NCBI GenBank assembly: GCA_018340805.1
Contig: JACMZG010001911.1
Span: 57,527,805 to 57,591,804 of the forward strand
Length of the DNA stretch: 64,000 nucleotides
Origin: Microvelia longipes
Taxonomy: Eukaryota > Arthropoda > Insecta > Hemiptera > Veliidae
Direction: 5' to 3'
In this document: piece after piece, positions 38,201-43,675 of the stretch
How positions within the stretch are numbered: position 1 is the stretch's first letter
Layout: each line of letters begins with the position of its first letter
The notes under the pieces: generated by a model
What the model was told of the DNA's origin: nothing
Database searches by the model: none
The model's input: the letters and a program-made list of their open reading frames with translations, nothing else
Program-made: the position numbers and the translations under genes

Positions 38201-41200
38201 GGTGTCCCAGGCAGAACGCACTTTAGGGGTCAAAGGTTCTCACCTCAAAACAGATTGAGGTGGTCCAGAACAGGTTCCTCAGGTACCTCTACTACAAGAA
38301 ACATGGTGTGTACTGTCCTAGAGATACTCCCACTTTGACTTTAAGAACTGATCTCTCTTACAACACTCTAGAGTCTCGACGCAAAGTTAGCAGTATGGTC
38401 GTATTATATAAACTTATAATAATAAAATATTAACAGTAGTGAATTATTGTCACAAAATTAATTTTTATGCTCCACAGAGACTTATAAGACAGCGAGAGCT
38501 TTTTTACATACCTGCATCCAGAACTCAACGTCATAATAACGCCCCTGTCATTAAAATGATGAGTTTGTATAACTCACACTGTCAACATGCTGACATATTC
38601 AACATGTCCATCAGTACTTATAAAAATACTTTGTTTAGTTTGTTGTAGGGTTGATTGTTATAGTTGTTATAAAATTGTGAAAAAACATATAAACATACAT
38701 AGACAACAACAGGTCTAACTTACGTTGTCTAATGAATTTAATTATTATTATGTATAACTGTTTCAATAGAGATAAAAGATTCGGCATATTTGCTTTGCTT
38801 ATTATTTATATAATGAGTAAAAGGCAGAAATAGGTTTGAACAAAATTATGCTTATTATAAAATATGTTAAATATGTTTAAACCTGATTTTGTATTGTTTT
38901 GTTTTATAATTTTTTTTTGTAGCCTTCTGGACCCTGAGTACTTGAATTCTGTTTTTTTTTTTTTTTTTATTTATATTTATTTCCTAATAATTTGAATTTT
39001 ACTTTTATTTCATTTTTTGAAATCTGTAGACATTAATTTAGAAGTATTATTTTATTTTACTTTATTATTTTAAAAAACTGTTTTGGGAGAAATCCTGTAG
39101 TTTTGTAATTTTTGAAATATATTTCTTTTTGAATTGAATTTATGAAAAATTAAACCCGTTTCCAGCCATTACACTTTTTATTAACTTGGGTGGTAAATTT
39201 GACCCCTAAAGTGCATTCTGCCTAGGACACCGTTTCCAGCCATTACACTTTTTATTAACTTGGGTGATAAATTTGACCCCTAAAGTGCATTCTGCCTAGG
39301 ACACCCATCCGATACGAGTCGGCAGAATTGCAGATCCTTGTTCAGGAAGGTATTTACGAAAAATTGAGACCGGTTCCAGCCATTACACTTTTAATTAACA
39401 AAAGACCCCTGGGCTCTTGGTCTATACTGAAAATCTTGTCTACGTACAGAATAGAACGACACGGCATGTACGATTCAGGTAGTCCTATTCCTTCAATACT
39501 CGGGGTAATATGGAGTAAAGCACATTTCCTCATTTAACACCCAACTATTTCATCTTGTTTGTATCCATTGGAGGAAGCTACGTGTTTGATAGTGGCAAGC
39601 TCTTGTAAATACTGCTTCTGATTTAGAGGCACAGTGATTAGGTGTCAGACAAGTGAATGAAACAAGCAATTATTTGCAACTAAGGATGAGCGGAATCGCT
39701 AGTCAAAAGAATAACAGGGTCCGTAGTGTAGGTTTACGGTCAATGCTAAAGGTCAAACTAGTTACGGTAAGGTTCTCCTTCAATTCCGTGAGTAAATGAT
39801 ATTCCTGAGAAACAGAAATTTAAATATTCTAGAAATTATTAATTTTTTTTTCCACTTATCCAAACACAAAAAATATCATCTATGTATTGTTTCCATTTAC
39901 AATATAGGTTGTGTATGATTGAAACAAAAAGTTGGGTTTTAATATTCTCTGTTTGTTCTACTGGTTCATGAAACTGTGGGTATTTAAGTAGCTGGATTTA
40001 TGGTAGCTAAGGACTTTAATGTCAGAAGAGAGAGAGACTGTCTCTTTTCTGCAAGAGACTCTAGTTAATGCACCTAATATGCTGCAAGAGACTCTAGTTA
40101 ATGCACCTAATATGCTTTAAGTCAGCTAAAGGAGTCTGTACTACAATAACATTTAACTTCTAGAAACATTATTGTACAGCTTTATTCCATTTTTCATAGG
40201 GTAATTATTTTACTTACGAATATAATTATTAGTATTTCATAATTAAATATTTCATCTTGTAATTCATATATAATTAAGTCCTGTGGTTTTTATTTACTGT
40301 TTTGTTTACTTTTACCTTAGTTTTTATATTTTGTTGTTTAGACACTGATGATAGTCTGTAATACTGAAAGTTGGCTCAGTAAATAAAAACATTGAACTAC
40401 TGAGTAAAGCCTTTTTTATTTCAATTTCTATTGCGGGATTCCACTGCTCATTTGAATGAATTTACTGTCAATTTTTAGTGTTTATCTAACTATATTAATA
40501 TTTAAAGGTGTTCAGGTTTTTTCTTGAGTTAACAAATATATTATTGGACTGTTAAAAATTAAATTCTAGGTATATTAACAAAGACTTCAGTCCTTTAAAA
40601 TTTTCTGTTTATTTACATTAACAACAGACGTTTCGCCTAGCAAAGCCAGGCATCTTCAGTTTTAACCAATAAAAAAATACACCAAAACAAACAACCATCA
40701 CTAAAAATTAATATACCTTACCAAAACCAAAAGAACATCACCAAAAAACTTTACCATAAGTTAGAACACAGTAAAAAAGTTAGATCAGTAAAAAAAGTTA
40801 AAAACGACAAAACAATAAGAAGTGAGATTAAAGTAAAAATTGTTAATTACAAATGCACAAAATCAAAATAAACAGACTATGTCAGACGTTTCGCCTGGCT
40901 TCGCTACAGTCTATTGTTTAGTTTAAAAATCCCTAAGGTCATAAGTATTTTGGGGATTGGCCAATCAGAGAAGCCGCTGCCAACCCCCTCACTTAAAAAG
41001 AGAAAAAAAATCCCTACCACCATAACCACTGAAGGGAAAAACCCTTCTTCCCAGCTATCGTTCACTTTGTGCGTGGTTCTTCTTTTGATTACATCATTTT
41101 GAAAATTACTTTCAAATCAATCTTAAAAATGATATTTTATAATAAAACAGCACAAAAAATGTAAAAAAACAAAAAATCGACAAAAAATATGGGTAAAATA

Positions 41201-41909
41201 ACCTGATTTGTTTACATTGTTTTTTCCCGCTCCCTTCTTGCAGGGATTTTTTTCTTAAGAATTGGTGGTGCCTAAGCTGACCTGTCAAGATTTTTAAAGT
41301 AGTCCATAGACTGTAGGCAAAACGTCTGTTATTAATGTTAATGTAAATAAACAGAAAACTTTAAAGGTCTGTGGTCTTCGTTTATCTACCTAGAATTTTC
41401 TTCTTCAATGTTTTAAAATTCAACCAGTTCAAACAATATCTTTATGGTGGGCGATCCAATATAAACAGAAATTTTTAAAGTCAGCTAAATTGTAGGCCAA
41501 ACAATTTTTTATTTATTACACTCATTGGTTTTTATTATTCTCATCAACCAAATTGAGTTACAAAGTAATTTCAACCAGAATAAAATAATGAAACTTTCAA
41601 ATGAAAGTCAAAAGAGGGTTAGGGAATGATTATGGTAATTTTACCTTGTGGAAGGCGAAAGGTCTGTGCTCCATTGCAGGGGGGAGGGGGAGCCTAGCCC
41701 ACTTCCCTGGGACTCTCAACTCGCCCCATTATTTACTTCTATTTTTTCATCAATTCTACAACAAAAACACAATATCTTTGAACAATAAACATAATGAAGT
41801 AATTATACAACATCAAATAATTTAACTAATAGAACCAAAAAATAAAATATGATAAGGGTAGTAAAAAGATGGTGGAAAATTAGCAACTTACGTTCAACAT
41901 TTGTCTCAT
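4938..41909 (-). CDS. RGS7: R7-family regulator of G-protein signalling (RGS7/RGS6-like), whole gene, 15 coding exons
   Basis: The predicted protein belongs to the R7 RGS proteins, which accelerate GTP hydrolysis on Gi/o alpha subunits and form obligate dimers with G-beta-5 through a GGL domain; they act mainly at neuronal membranes. Seen here in order: N-terminal DEP domain, DHEX linker, GGL domain ending in PSNPWLSDD, RGS domain with ENIRFWLAV and YPRFIRS, then a long Ser/Pro-rich tail. Coding exons: 41892-41909, 33358-33454, 32033-32083, 29992-30101, 29299-29415, 26020-26091, 23495-23662, 20790-20965, 15677-15749, 13595-13724, 12864-13085, 9597-9824, 7579-7898, 5967-6590, 4938-5241. Exon 9 and exon 15 each appear to lack one base. 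With both added the total is 2712 nt, about 903 residues; the conserved part is about 411 residues and the tail about 492. RGS6 versus RGS7 cannot be separated by eye. The first exon and the exact stop are the least certain parts. Confidence 0.9.
5967..6590 (-). CDS. RGS7: RGS7-like exon 14 (long Ser/Pro-rich tail exon)
   Basis: A 624-nt exon encoding about 208 residues in an open frame far longer than chance in this AT-rich DNA. It starts EIGISPQSCEYKAGRRES and includes ISIGEEDEANKEDAG and serial SPS/SPP/PSHSV motifs. Acceptor TTTTAG, donor TTAG|GTATTA, phase 1 to 1. Likely disordered. Confidence 0.82.
6709..7300. mobile_element. inverted-repeat element with arms of 160-200 bp
   Basis: Left arm 6709-6880 and right arm 7086-7300 share, inverted, GAGTATACAATTTGTTAAAT, TGTTTCATTCT..AGCGGTC and CCCATACAGCACTGAC. 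The outer part belongs to a dispersed family with the word CTTTTCCTCATCACAT seen again near 15995, 26140 and 31780. It lies between tail exons 13 and 14 of the RGS7-like gene. Confidence 0.75.
7579..7898 (-). CDS. RGS7: RGS7-like exon 13 (C-terminal tail)
   Basis: A 320-nt exon, phase 2 to 1. It begins RESGISPERILVPGKHVSFD and continues with Ser/Pro/Thr-rich sequence to SDKEKG. The phase fits exon 12 exactly (CG + A = Arg). The motif ISPE recurs as GISPQ at the start of exon 14. The tail is predicted to be disordered. Confidence 0.83.
8235..9328. mobile_element. MITE family B with ~225-bp terminal inverted repeats, carrying a nested MITE
   Basis: The left arm (about 8235-8460) and right arm (about 9105-9328) are inverted copies with words such as ATCTTACCAAAAA, CTTTGGTCCAAAAAAGTAGG and GGGTGGAGACTGTCATA. 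Its middle holds a complete copy of the CAGTC MITE (8628-9011). No coding capacity. It lies in an intron of the RGS7-like gene. Confidence 0.85.
8628..9011. mobile_element. MITE family A (CAGTC, TA target), copy 1
   Basis: The 384-bp element starts CAGTCTATTG and ends, inverted, CGATAGACTG, each bordered by TA. The TIR is about 25 bp (CAGTCTATYGTTTAGTTTAA). Its ends and TA target place it with Tc1/mariner-mobilised MITEs. Nested in MITE family B. Confidence 0.88.
9597..9824 (-). CDS. RGS7: RGS7-like exon 12 (start of C-terminal tail)
   Basis: In frame after KKR it encodes FFGFVGGGKKKSCSG and then a Ser/Thr-rich segment with TSSSSTMQ and KRRGSDRSLSSHEQQ. Acceptor TAG, donor CG|GTTAGT, phase 1 to 2. 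No known domain is recognised. RGSDRSLS resembles a basophilic-kinase or 14-3-3-type site, which is inference. Confidence 0.83.
9873..10175. repeat. minisatellite TTTAGTCCCATCAAAAGATC
   Basis: About eight irregular copies of TTTAGTCCCATCAAAAGATC + TACTTATT, some extended with GCGTCTCATCTAAGAA. It lies within 50 bp upstream (transcript sense) of the exon 12 acceptor. Confidence 0.9.
10400..10928. mobile_element. hAT-like MITE family C, copy 1 (8-bp target duplication)
   Basis: Ends CTTAGAATAATACTATATAT and its complement, flanked by the exact duplication GTGTTAAT at 10392-10399 and 10929-10936. Eight-base duplications are typical of hAT elements. Interior non-coding, 529 bp. Confidence 0.92.
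11120..12260. mobile_element. MITE family E, long copy carrying a LINE fragment
   Basis: The left end CATAGAGATATATTACTAG (11120) and a right end CCCCTCTAGTAATATATCTC (12237-12256) bound 1.14 kb. The interior holds the LINE RNase H fragment at 11283-11950. Flanking octamers GGTATGAC and GGAGTGAC match at six of eight positions, so the boundaries are probable, not certain. Confidence 0.6.
11283..11950 (+). pseudogene. LINE RNase H / C-terminal fragment
   Basis: Shows LVTFTDGSRNDTGLSRAGL (RNase H FTDGS...G.AG), then SGCRQSKMIFPTLDRSKSRC, LRLMVGVITGHCRLNRKV and a Cys/Glu-rich end (CEDNEEETAYH). The pattern G.LTGHC.L......S..C..C.EEEET..H is typical of insect jockey/R1-like LINEs. It has several stops and lies inside a longer inverted-repeat element (11120-12260). 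Confidence 0.83.
12864..13085 (-). CDS. RGS7: RGS7-like exon 11 (RGS domain, second half)
   Basis: It begins EEFLVHGAPCEINIDSKTLE and ends with DCYPRFIRSDHYKNLV plus ANAPHPPSKKR. INIDSKT and YPRFIRS..Y are conserved RGS-box positions. In vertebrate RGS7 the protein ends soon after this point. Here the reading frame continues into an added tail. Confidence 0.95.
13086..14504. other. introns 9-10 and 10-11 flanks of the RGS7-like gene; degenerate repeat
   Basis: Apart from exon 10, the part at 14150-14520 has many irregular repeats of CACTCTGGCTAG / TTCATCTAG text and a higher G+C content. It may be an extension of the adjacent SINE or an old tandem array. A C-run lies at 13371-13382. Confidence 0.45.
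13595..13724 (-). CDS. RGS7: RGS7-like exon 10 (RGS domain, first half)
   Basis: Phase 1 to 2. It encodes VEEFTNYLRKEYSHENIRFW and LAVKDLRRC. E-N-[IL]-R-F-W-L-A-V is the RGS core signature lying at the G-alpha switch contact. Acceptor ACAG, donor GTGAGT. Confidence 0.95.
14505..15240 (-). mobile_element. tRNA-derived SINE (family A), with an inverted duplication of its core
   Basis: Read on the minus strand, a tRNA-like head at about 15235-15160 has an A box (AGTAGCTCAGTGATA) and a B box (GGATTCAAATCC). A body follows with GGTTTTACGTGGTTTCC and ACAAGTCTGGATCCATG, shared with copies at 48.2 and 60.6 kb. Around 14966 there is a head-to-head palindrome (GAACCGGTTC centre), so part of the body is present twice in opposite orientation. 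Confidence 0.75.
15677..15749 (-). CDS. RGS7: RGS7-like exon 9 (entry to RGS domain, one-base frame problem)
   Basis: It encodes DPTDIRVKRWGLSFEDLLGD, matching the RVKRWGF...DEALKDP segment that leads into the RGS domain. From the acceptor TTGCAG the first bases read TGTTGAGACC. In the family frame a TGA precedes GAC, and the exon is 73 nt where 74 are needed. One extra base in GAGAC would give I-V-E-D-P and satisfy both neighbouring phases. The exon leaves in phase 1 at TCAG|GTATTG. Confidence 0.85.
16715..17110 (+). pseudogene. LINE reverse transcriptase C-terminal fragment
   Basis: Readable as KKAIRIITKFKYDAHCAKSF, LTLYSAYIFYHFYYTL and, after a shift, HGYSTRFHTHINMPLSRLSK and NGIKCFNKLPNSIVDL. 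This is the end of CR1/jockey-type RT (QKR.IR.I......ILTL..LYI...LYN.LP..I). Its 3' end passes into a triplicated hairpin. Confidence 0.75.
17033..17205. repeat. triplicated hairpin unit in a LINE remnant
   Basis: A unit of about 60 bp (TAGATCTTCAATACTATTTC, AATAATAACC, AAAAGG and the complementary arm TTATTATTGAAATAGTAT) occurs two and a half times in direct order. Each unit is an inverted repeat able to fold on itself. It begins exactly in the sequence encoding the end of the LINE fragment. Confidence 0.85.
17653..18553. mobile_element. 901-bp non-autonomous element built from a repeated palindromic decamer
   Basis: Termini TGGGTGCCATTCGTTGGCG and, inverted, TGGGTACCAGTCGTTGGCG, flanked by TAATAG on both sides (17647-17652, 18554-18559). 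The interior contains about thirty occurrences of the palindromic core TGGMGCKCCA or close variants, spaced about 15-16 bp in clusters, plus long hairpin arms with GCCTGCACTTTAATTTTCTC and complements. No coding capacity. Confidence 0.8.
18560..20789. other. intron 8 of the RGS7-like gene, mostly unrecognised AT-rich DNA
   Basis: One inverted-repeat block is visible at about 19800-19985, where AGTTTAAATGCTTATAACTT is repeated in inverse. Otherwise no exon or bounded element. Confidence 0.5.
20790..20965 (-). CDS. RGS7: RGS7-like exon 8 (GGL domain)
   Basis: It encodes the G-gamma-like domain: LEILRRQVSKSRVKVSQAVD, then YDPFITPAQPSNPWLSDD. NPW is the G-beta-5 contact motif. The exon ends in phase 2 at CCCAT|GTAATT. 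The following exon begins in a phase that does not match unless one base is restored there. Confidence 0.92.
21595..23170. repeat. minisatellite of 60-bp then 45-bp units
   Basis: About thirty direct units. The left part (to about 22100) has units near 60 bp with GTACTAGAGGGAGCATACCC, TATTTCAATACATTGG and ACAGATTAGGAACC. The right part has 45-bp units lacking the last block and reading TATCTCTATACATGGG. Because 45 and 60 are multiples of three, long open frames occur on both strands; they are artefacts. The array lies in an intron of the RGS7-like gene between exons 7 and 8. Confidence 0.93.
23160..23404. mobile_element. remaining right part of a family E MITE after the minisatellite
   Basis: The text right after the last repeat unit (ACACTGGGAGACGTAAAACA) matches the internal part of family E (ACACTAGGAGACCTGAAACA). 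The element's right end, TAATATCTCCATG, closes at 23404. The minisatellite therefore occupies the left half of this MITE copy. Confidence 0.7.
23495..23662 (-). CDS. RGS7: RGS7-like exon 7 (linker before GGL)
   Basis: Fifty-six residues with DSQEKAYWRVHRPPPGC, the strongly conserved DSQE.A[FY]W.VHRP.PG motif of R7 RGS proteins, followed by a Pro/Leu-rich linker. Phase 0 to 0, acceptor TTCAG, donor CAG|GTAAAT. Confidence 0.93.
23705..24230 (+). pseudogene. LINE reverse transcriptase C-terminal fragment with simple tail
   Basis: Contains YSFVFVYKLVNNLLPSYFND, DRNPYNVCSKNEIDTPRVNS, then FINGIREFNCLPENIIKEQN and SFKKLLYSHL. These are hallmarks of the CR1/jockey RT C-terminus, followed by an (ATTATC)n tail near 24200-24218. 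It sits just upstream (genomic sense) of RGS7-like exon 7 and has one stop after the PRVNSA segment. Confidence 0.8.
25431..25571. repeat. perfect palindrome with ~50-bp arms
   Basis: Arms 25431-25482 and 25520-25571 are exact inverted copies (TTATTTATTATACTTTGTCT outward), separated by about 37 bp of TTATTATA-rich loop. One arm is the terminal part of the LINE fragment at 25440-25830. Confidence 0.9.
25440..25830 (-). pseudogene. LINE reverse transcriptase C-terminal fragment
   Basis: Minus-strand reading LETRRIKYDLVFLLKLINSN, then SPSLLEELCFNVPNKNLLFR. This matches the LE.RR...D..F.YK..NG..D.P.LL..I.F.VP.R..R segment of CR1/jockey-type RTs. Its inner end forms one arm of a perfect palindrome. 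A related scrap, sharing the GCAATTATCACAAAATCT word, is at 7461-7480. Confidence 0.75.
26020..26091 (-). CDS. RGS7: RGS7-like exon 6 (DHEX helix)
   Basis: Twenty-four residues, EELSRLKTNLKNKWDLITMQ and then AEEQ. It matches the L.R.....KWE.I.MQAE helix of the family. Phase 0 to 0, acceptor TTTTAG, donor GTAGTT. Confidence 0.9.
26838..27669. repeat. inverted-repeat bounded block
   Basis: GTAATATATAAACCAAGTAG at 26846 and its complement at 27634-27653 form a pair of inverted repeats of about 33 bp around 0.8 kb of AT-rich sequence. The right end abuts the foldback element that begins at 27671. No target duplication could be defined. Confidence 0.55.
27671..28697. mobile_element. foldback element F, copy 1, with TTAGGAAAATG-type terminal arrays
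   Basis: The ends consist of runs of TTAGGAGAATG / TTAGGAAAAAG repeats. The right end finishes CGTCTTGAATACGGGCCTTA. Inner arms (GATTTACGACACACTTTGTC, TGCGATATATTACGTTA) are inverted copies. The central part has a short frame with ELFTPDQLNFLFESIAPHKQ and IENKKSD. Confidence 0.82.
28195..28310 (+). pseudogene. short coding remnant in foldback element F (possible Myb/SANT-like start)
   Basis: In copy 1 the frame reads AELFTPDQLNFLFESIAPHK, QTIENKKSD, stop, then in another frame LKEFQGKLPNSK followed by GTAAGT. Copy 2 has the same text starting with ATG but with a frameshift. FTP..L..L......IENKK(S/T)D is reminiscent of insect Myb/SANT-like domains encoded by Harbinger-type elements. That assignment is weak. 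Confidence 0.3.
29299..29415 (-). CDS. RGS7: RGS7-like exon 5 (DHEX region)
   Basis: Thirty-nine residues, phase 0 to 0, including YYWPWHHRNPDNIEYAIYLL. This aligns with the PYFWPSN...PENTDYAVYL segment that opens the DHEX helical extension following DEP in R7 proteins. Acceptor TAG, donor GTAAGT. Confidence 0.92.
29992..30101 (-). CDS. RGS7: RGS7-like exon 4 (end of DEP domain)
   Basis: It encodes EAVHIANQLSQYGYLFPVPD, then KDDSSLYRFQ. The G-Y-[LF]-F-P and KDD...YRFQ signatures end the DEP domain of R7 proteins. It enters in phase 1 and leaves in phase 0 at CAG|GTATTT. Confidence 0.92.
30140..30475. mobile_element. palindromic MITE with ~110-bp arms
   Basis: Arms about 30140-30273 and 30330-30475 share, inverted, TAGTTTATTGGCAAAG, CAACCTAACATGAGGTCATC and CATGAAGATAAAGATGAAAG with very few differences. 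The loop of about 56 bp is unrelated. The element directly borders RGS7-like exon 4 (30101), only about 40 bp from its acceptor. Confidence 0.85.
31431..31674. mobile_element. 244-bp MITE related to the mariner-like element
   Basis: Both ends carry diverged versions of the terminal sequence of the 43.7-45.7 kb element (GTCCACGGATTGGGTTGC and, inverted, GCACAACCCAATCCGTAGAC). It shares the ATGTAAATGACAAAAAAT subterminal word and TA at both borders. Nothing internal is coding. It lies in an intron of the RGS7-like gene. Confidence 0.8.
32033..32083 (-). CDS. RGS7: RGS7-like exon 3 (DEP domain)
   Basis: A 51-nt exon in phase 1 to 1 that encodes FDLIGWLMEHLSIEEC, the DEP segment equivalent to DIVQWLIKNLTIED of vertebrate RGS7. 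Acceptor TTGCAG, donor GTATGT. Confidence 0.88.
32414..32951. mobile_element. hAT-like MITE family C, copy 2 (8-bp target duplication)
   Basis: Same ends as the 10.4-kb copy, in inverse orientation, flanked by the exact duplication TTGACAAC at 32406-32413 and 32952-32959. 538 bp, non-coding. Confidence 0.92.
33358..33454 (-). CDS. RGS7: RGS7-like exon 2 (start of DEP domain)
   Basis: It encodes 32 residues beginning MEALVKQMQDPDTGVPVRS, matching the N-terminus of R7 RGS proteins (pattern MEDVIARMQDxxxGIPIR). It begins right after an AG acceptor and ends phase 1 at G|GTAAAT. This is the first helix of the DEP domain, and its ATG is an alternative translation start. Confidence 0.88.
33762..34560 (+). 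mobile_element. second tRNA-derived SINE (family B), split by a MITE
   Basis: TGTGGTGTAGTGGTTAAGG (A box) and GGGTTCAATCCC (B box) mark a tRNA-like head at 33770-33840. The sequence GGGCCGCTA is then interrupted by the CAGTC MITE (33845-34248) and resumes with TAGGATTTTTATGAGAGGG and further SINE-like text. The 3' border is approximate. Confidence 0.6.
33845..34248. mobile_element. MITE family A (CAGTC, TA target), copy 2
   Basis: A 404-bp copy in the same orientation as copy 1, bordered by TA on both sides, and inserted within SINE family B. It retains the same minus-strand short open frame (GIDQSEKPLPTS) seen in copy 1. Confidence 0.88.
34760..35122 (+). pseudogene. LINE reverse transcriptase fragment (5' part of a split copy)
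   Basis: Readable as LAQKTLKVEKWCRRNHLSVS, then KTVIVPFTRKK and AKYLEVILDQKL. This matches the W(C)..N.LSVN..KT..V.FTRK...YLG..LD.KL region of jockey/R1-type reverse transcriptases. Stops and shifts follow. It is interrupted by the ORF1-only element and resumes at 36947. Confidence 0.85.
35123..36946 (+). mobile_element. ORF1-only (HAL1-like) non-LTR retrotransposon with 13-bp target duplication
   Basis: Flanked by perfect direct repeats TACTGTCCTACGT at 35110-35122 and 36947-36959. Inside are a 5' leader, one ORF1-type gene (35685-36396), an A-rich 3' region and a (TTA)n tail after AATAAATGG. No endonuclease or reverse transcriptase is present. This is the structure of half-LINEs moved by another element's enzymes. 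It is inserted in an older LINE copy. Confidence 0.85.
35685..36396 (+). pseudogene. LINE ORF1-type RNA-binding protein with one frameshift
   Basis: The first frame (35685-35870) is a charged coiled coil beginning MDPETFKRILKEENQKN. After an A-run near 35868-35877 the sequence continues in the next frame as KNIIMEGLQLENCQT. It then has the RRM-like block IGRMGGTRIKVGFTRY, a C-terminal domain with TGIIIYEDMLKEDR and KQWDFDHAKLKF, and a Ser-rich end. The order coiled coil, RRM, C-terminal domain is that of L1/jockey-type ORF1 proteins, which bind element RNA. A single base change would restore one frame, so the copy is young or the base is an assembly error. Confidence 0.8.
36947..37520 (+). 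pseudogene. LINE RNase H and C-terminal fragment (3' part of the split copy)
   Basis: Translation gives IIWVTGHC then IQGNENSDLLARLVSGLSPI, the W..GH.GI.GNE.AD.LAR motif of an RNase H domain. CRCLGMRQSKLMLSGPFKK follows, and then broken sequence. It belongs with 34760-35122, separated by the later insertion. Confidence 0.83.
37960..39425. mobile_element. foldback arrangement with LINE C-terminal fragment between inverted arms
   Basis: The arms 37975-38235 and about 39180-39420 are inverted copies (GCAGATCCTTGTTCAGGAAG and its complement). The right arm also has a 73-bp direct duplication, 39158-39230 and 39231-39304. Between them, plus-strand translation gives KQIEVVQNRFLRYLYYKKHG, then TLESRRKVSSMVVLYKL and APQRLIRQRELFYIPASRTQ. 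This is the end of a LINE reverse transcriptase, finishing at TTTGTTGTAG near 38649. Confidence 0.72.
40570..41395. mobile_element. MITE family D interrupted by MITE family A
   Basis: Ends are inverted repeats of about 60 bp (CAGTCCTTTAAAATTTTCTG, ATTTACATTAACAACAGACG and complements at 41325-41380). The interior contains A-rich sequence and the nested CAGTC MITE. Confidence 0.7.
40907..41313. mobile_element. MITE family A (CAGTC, TA target), copy 3, inverted
   Basis: A 407-bp copy in the opposite orientation, with TA at both borders. It splits another inverted-repeat element at the word CGTTTCGCC/GGCAAAACG (40570-41395). Confidence 0.88.
41892..41909 (-). CDS. RGS7: RGS7-like exon 1 (putative start, MRQMLN)
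   Basis: A short start segment (ATG at 41907-41909) ends in AAC followed by the strong donor GTAAGT. It ends in phase 0, which fits exon 2 starting in phase 0 at its own ATG. Translation could instead begin at that exon 2 methionine, leaving this exon as 5' UTR. Vertebrate R7 proteins also carry a few residues before the equivalent Met-Glu. The distance to exon 2 (8.4 kb) and the tiny size keep confidence modest. Confidence 0.45.
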
Positions 41910-42049
41910 CGTTTAAAGTAAATTAGATAATACTGTAAAACAAAGCACAACTTAAATTAAAAATAGACGTAAAGAAGAATCAGAGAGAATTTAAGAACAT
42001 AACCGACACGTTAACTATATGTTACATGAGATAAAAATTATATCAACGT

Positions 42050-42370
42050 AAAGCGAGGGGTTGATTCTGATAACCTGTGGAGGATTTTCCCAAATAAAAT
42101 ATAAATTTCACCGGCATTTCCCGACCTTCTCACTTCGAACTCGTTCGTCATTATTCGGGCATTTTAATAATTAAATACTAAAATAACAAAATAAAACGGA
42201 CCCCTAAAATAAAAATACGACACGTTCATAACATTCTTCAGTAATAAAAATCTTTTCGGAGATACCGTCCGGGGCCCGTCAGATATTGATCACCGAAGTC
42301 CAAAACAACACCCGAACACCCTCCCGCCCTCAGCTCCCGCCACCCTTTGGTCCCCAACCTCTTTTTCCAA
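42050..42370 (-). promoter_or_regulatory. candidate 5' UTR / promoter region of the RGS7-like gene
   Basis: This stretch just upstream of putative exon 1 is clearly richer in G+C and CpG than its surroundings, for example around 42258-42360 with several C-rich runs and repeated ACACCC/CTCCCGCC words. In an AT-rich insect genome that is a plausible promoter or first-exon region for the minus-strand gene. No TATA box or initiator can be assigned with confidence. Inference only. Confidence 0.25.
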
Positions 42371-42740
42371 CATACGTCTTTACGTTTAAAACCCTTGTTC
42401 AAGCTTTTAATAAGCCTACAATATTATTCGAATGATTAACATTTATTGTTATTAACAGTAGATCAAGTCGAAGTATTATTTTAATGCAACAAATTACAAG
42501 TAAATTACAAAAATAATTTCCTTTTATGTTGGTAAAACTGTTTTAACTTTCCCGCTTACTTTGAAATTAATGTTTGAAATAAATAATAGATTAGTGGCAT
42601 CAGTAATCAAGGACAATAAGTTAACATTAATGTTACATTCACACAAAAAAAAAACAAATAAAGTAAAAGTAAACTCTTAGTTATCAAAAGTAATTAATGC
42701 CCGCCATAGTTAAGAAACACACAACACAAGAAACACAACA

Positions 42741-42920
42741 ACAGAGATATATAACTAGATGGGGTAGGGGTATGCCCTATTTCAATACATTAAAAGGCTT
42801 GAAACACATTCTTGGAGCTCTCATGGGTTCTGTATAACCTCAACGTAACCTTCTCCTAAAGTATGTTAAAGTTATAATAAATCAATTGTTGTCAGCTTTT
42901 AGCACATTGTGTTCTTTTAA
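42741..42920. mobile_element. MITE family E, truncated copy
   Basis: ACAGAGATATATAACTAGAT followed by the GGTATGCCCTATTTCAATAC and GGTTCTGTATAACCTC words of family E. No matching right terminus is seen. Confidence 0.65.
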
Positions 42921-43421
42921 TGAATTTTCTTTAAAAATAATCGCATACGAGATGGCTCGTGTGATGGGGGGAAGGCGGCAGTGTGTCCAAAATCCGTCTA
43001 AACACTAAAAACAAAAAAGTCAAAAACCACGTCAAAATCGGACATTTATCCACCGATTTATGGATAAATCGGATAAGGCCTTTGGTCTTATGCCCTCTCG
43101 TCGCAAAGGGCCGCTTCGCGGCCGAATCTAGCGAAAAGTACACGGGAAAAAAGTACACAGGAAAAAAATTCAGGAAAAAAAGTACACGGAAATAAAACAC
43201 ACTGAAAAAAACAAACGGAATAAAATACACAGAAAAAAGTTCACTCAAAAAATAAACGGGACAATTTGCAGAGAAAAAATTACGGTGAAAAAATTATTCA
43301 AAATAAGTACACCACTGAAGTACACCTTAAACTTGCTAGCAATTTACTGGATAATTAGATTAAATGTAAGAGTCAGTTACGGGGCACCCCTGTAAACACT
43401 GTAAAGTGTTTACAGATTAAA
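42921..43421. other. degenerate ~13-bp tandem repeats (GAAAAAAGTACACG)
   Basis: From about 43130 to 43310, variants of GAAAAAAGTACACGG recur irregularly, preceded by GC-rich CCGCTTCGCGGCC, a small palindrome. The open frames on both strands are by-products. It lies upstream of the RGS7-like gene. Confidence 0.55.
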
Positions 43422-43539
<118 letters not shown>

Positions 43540-43675
43540 ACACTTAATTATAGAGAATAAATAGAGACATTTAAAACTTAAGAATTAAGAAAACTTACAA
43601 TAAAAACGTAACGTTTCGAACTGTTTTAGTTCTTCCACTGACGAAGAGAGACTCATATATTTAAATATATATATA

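Noticed and set aside
42931..43248. 105-codon minus frame and overlapping 70-codon plus frame
   Set aside because: They cover degenerate 13-bp repeats; amino acid content is low complexity and neither matches a family.
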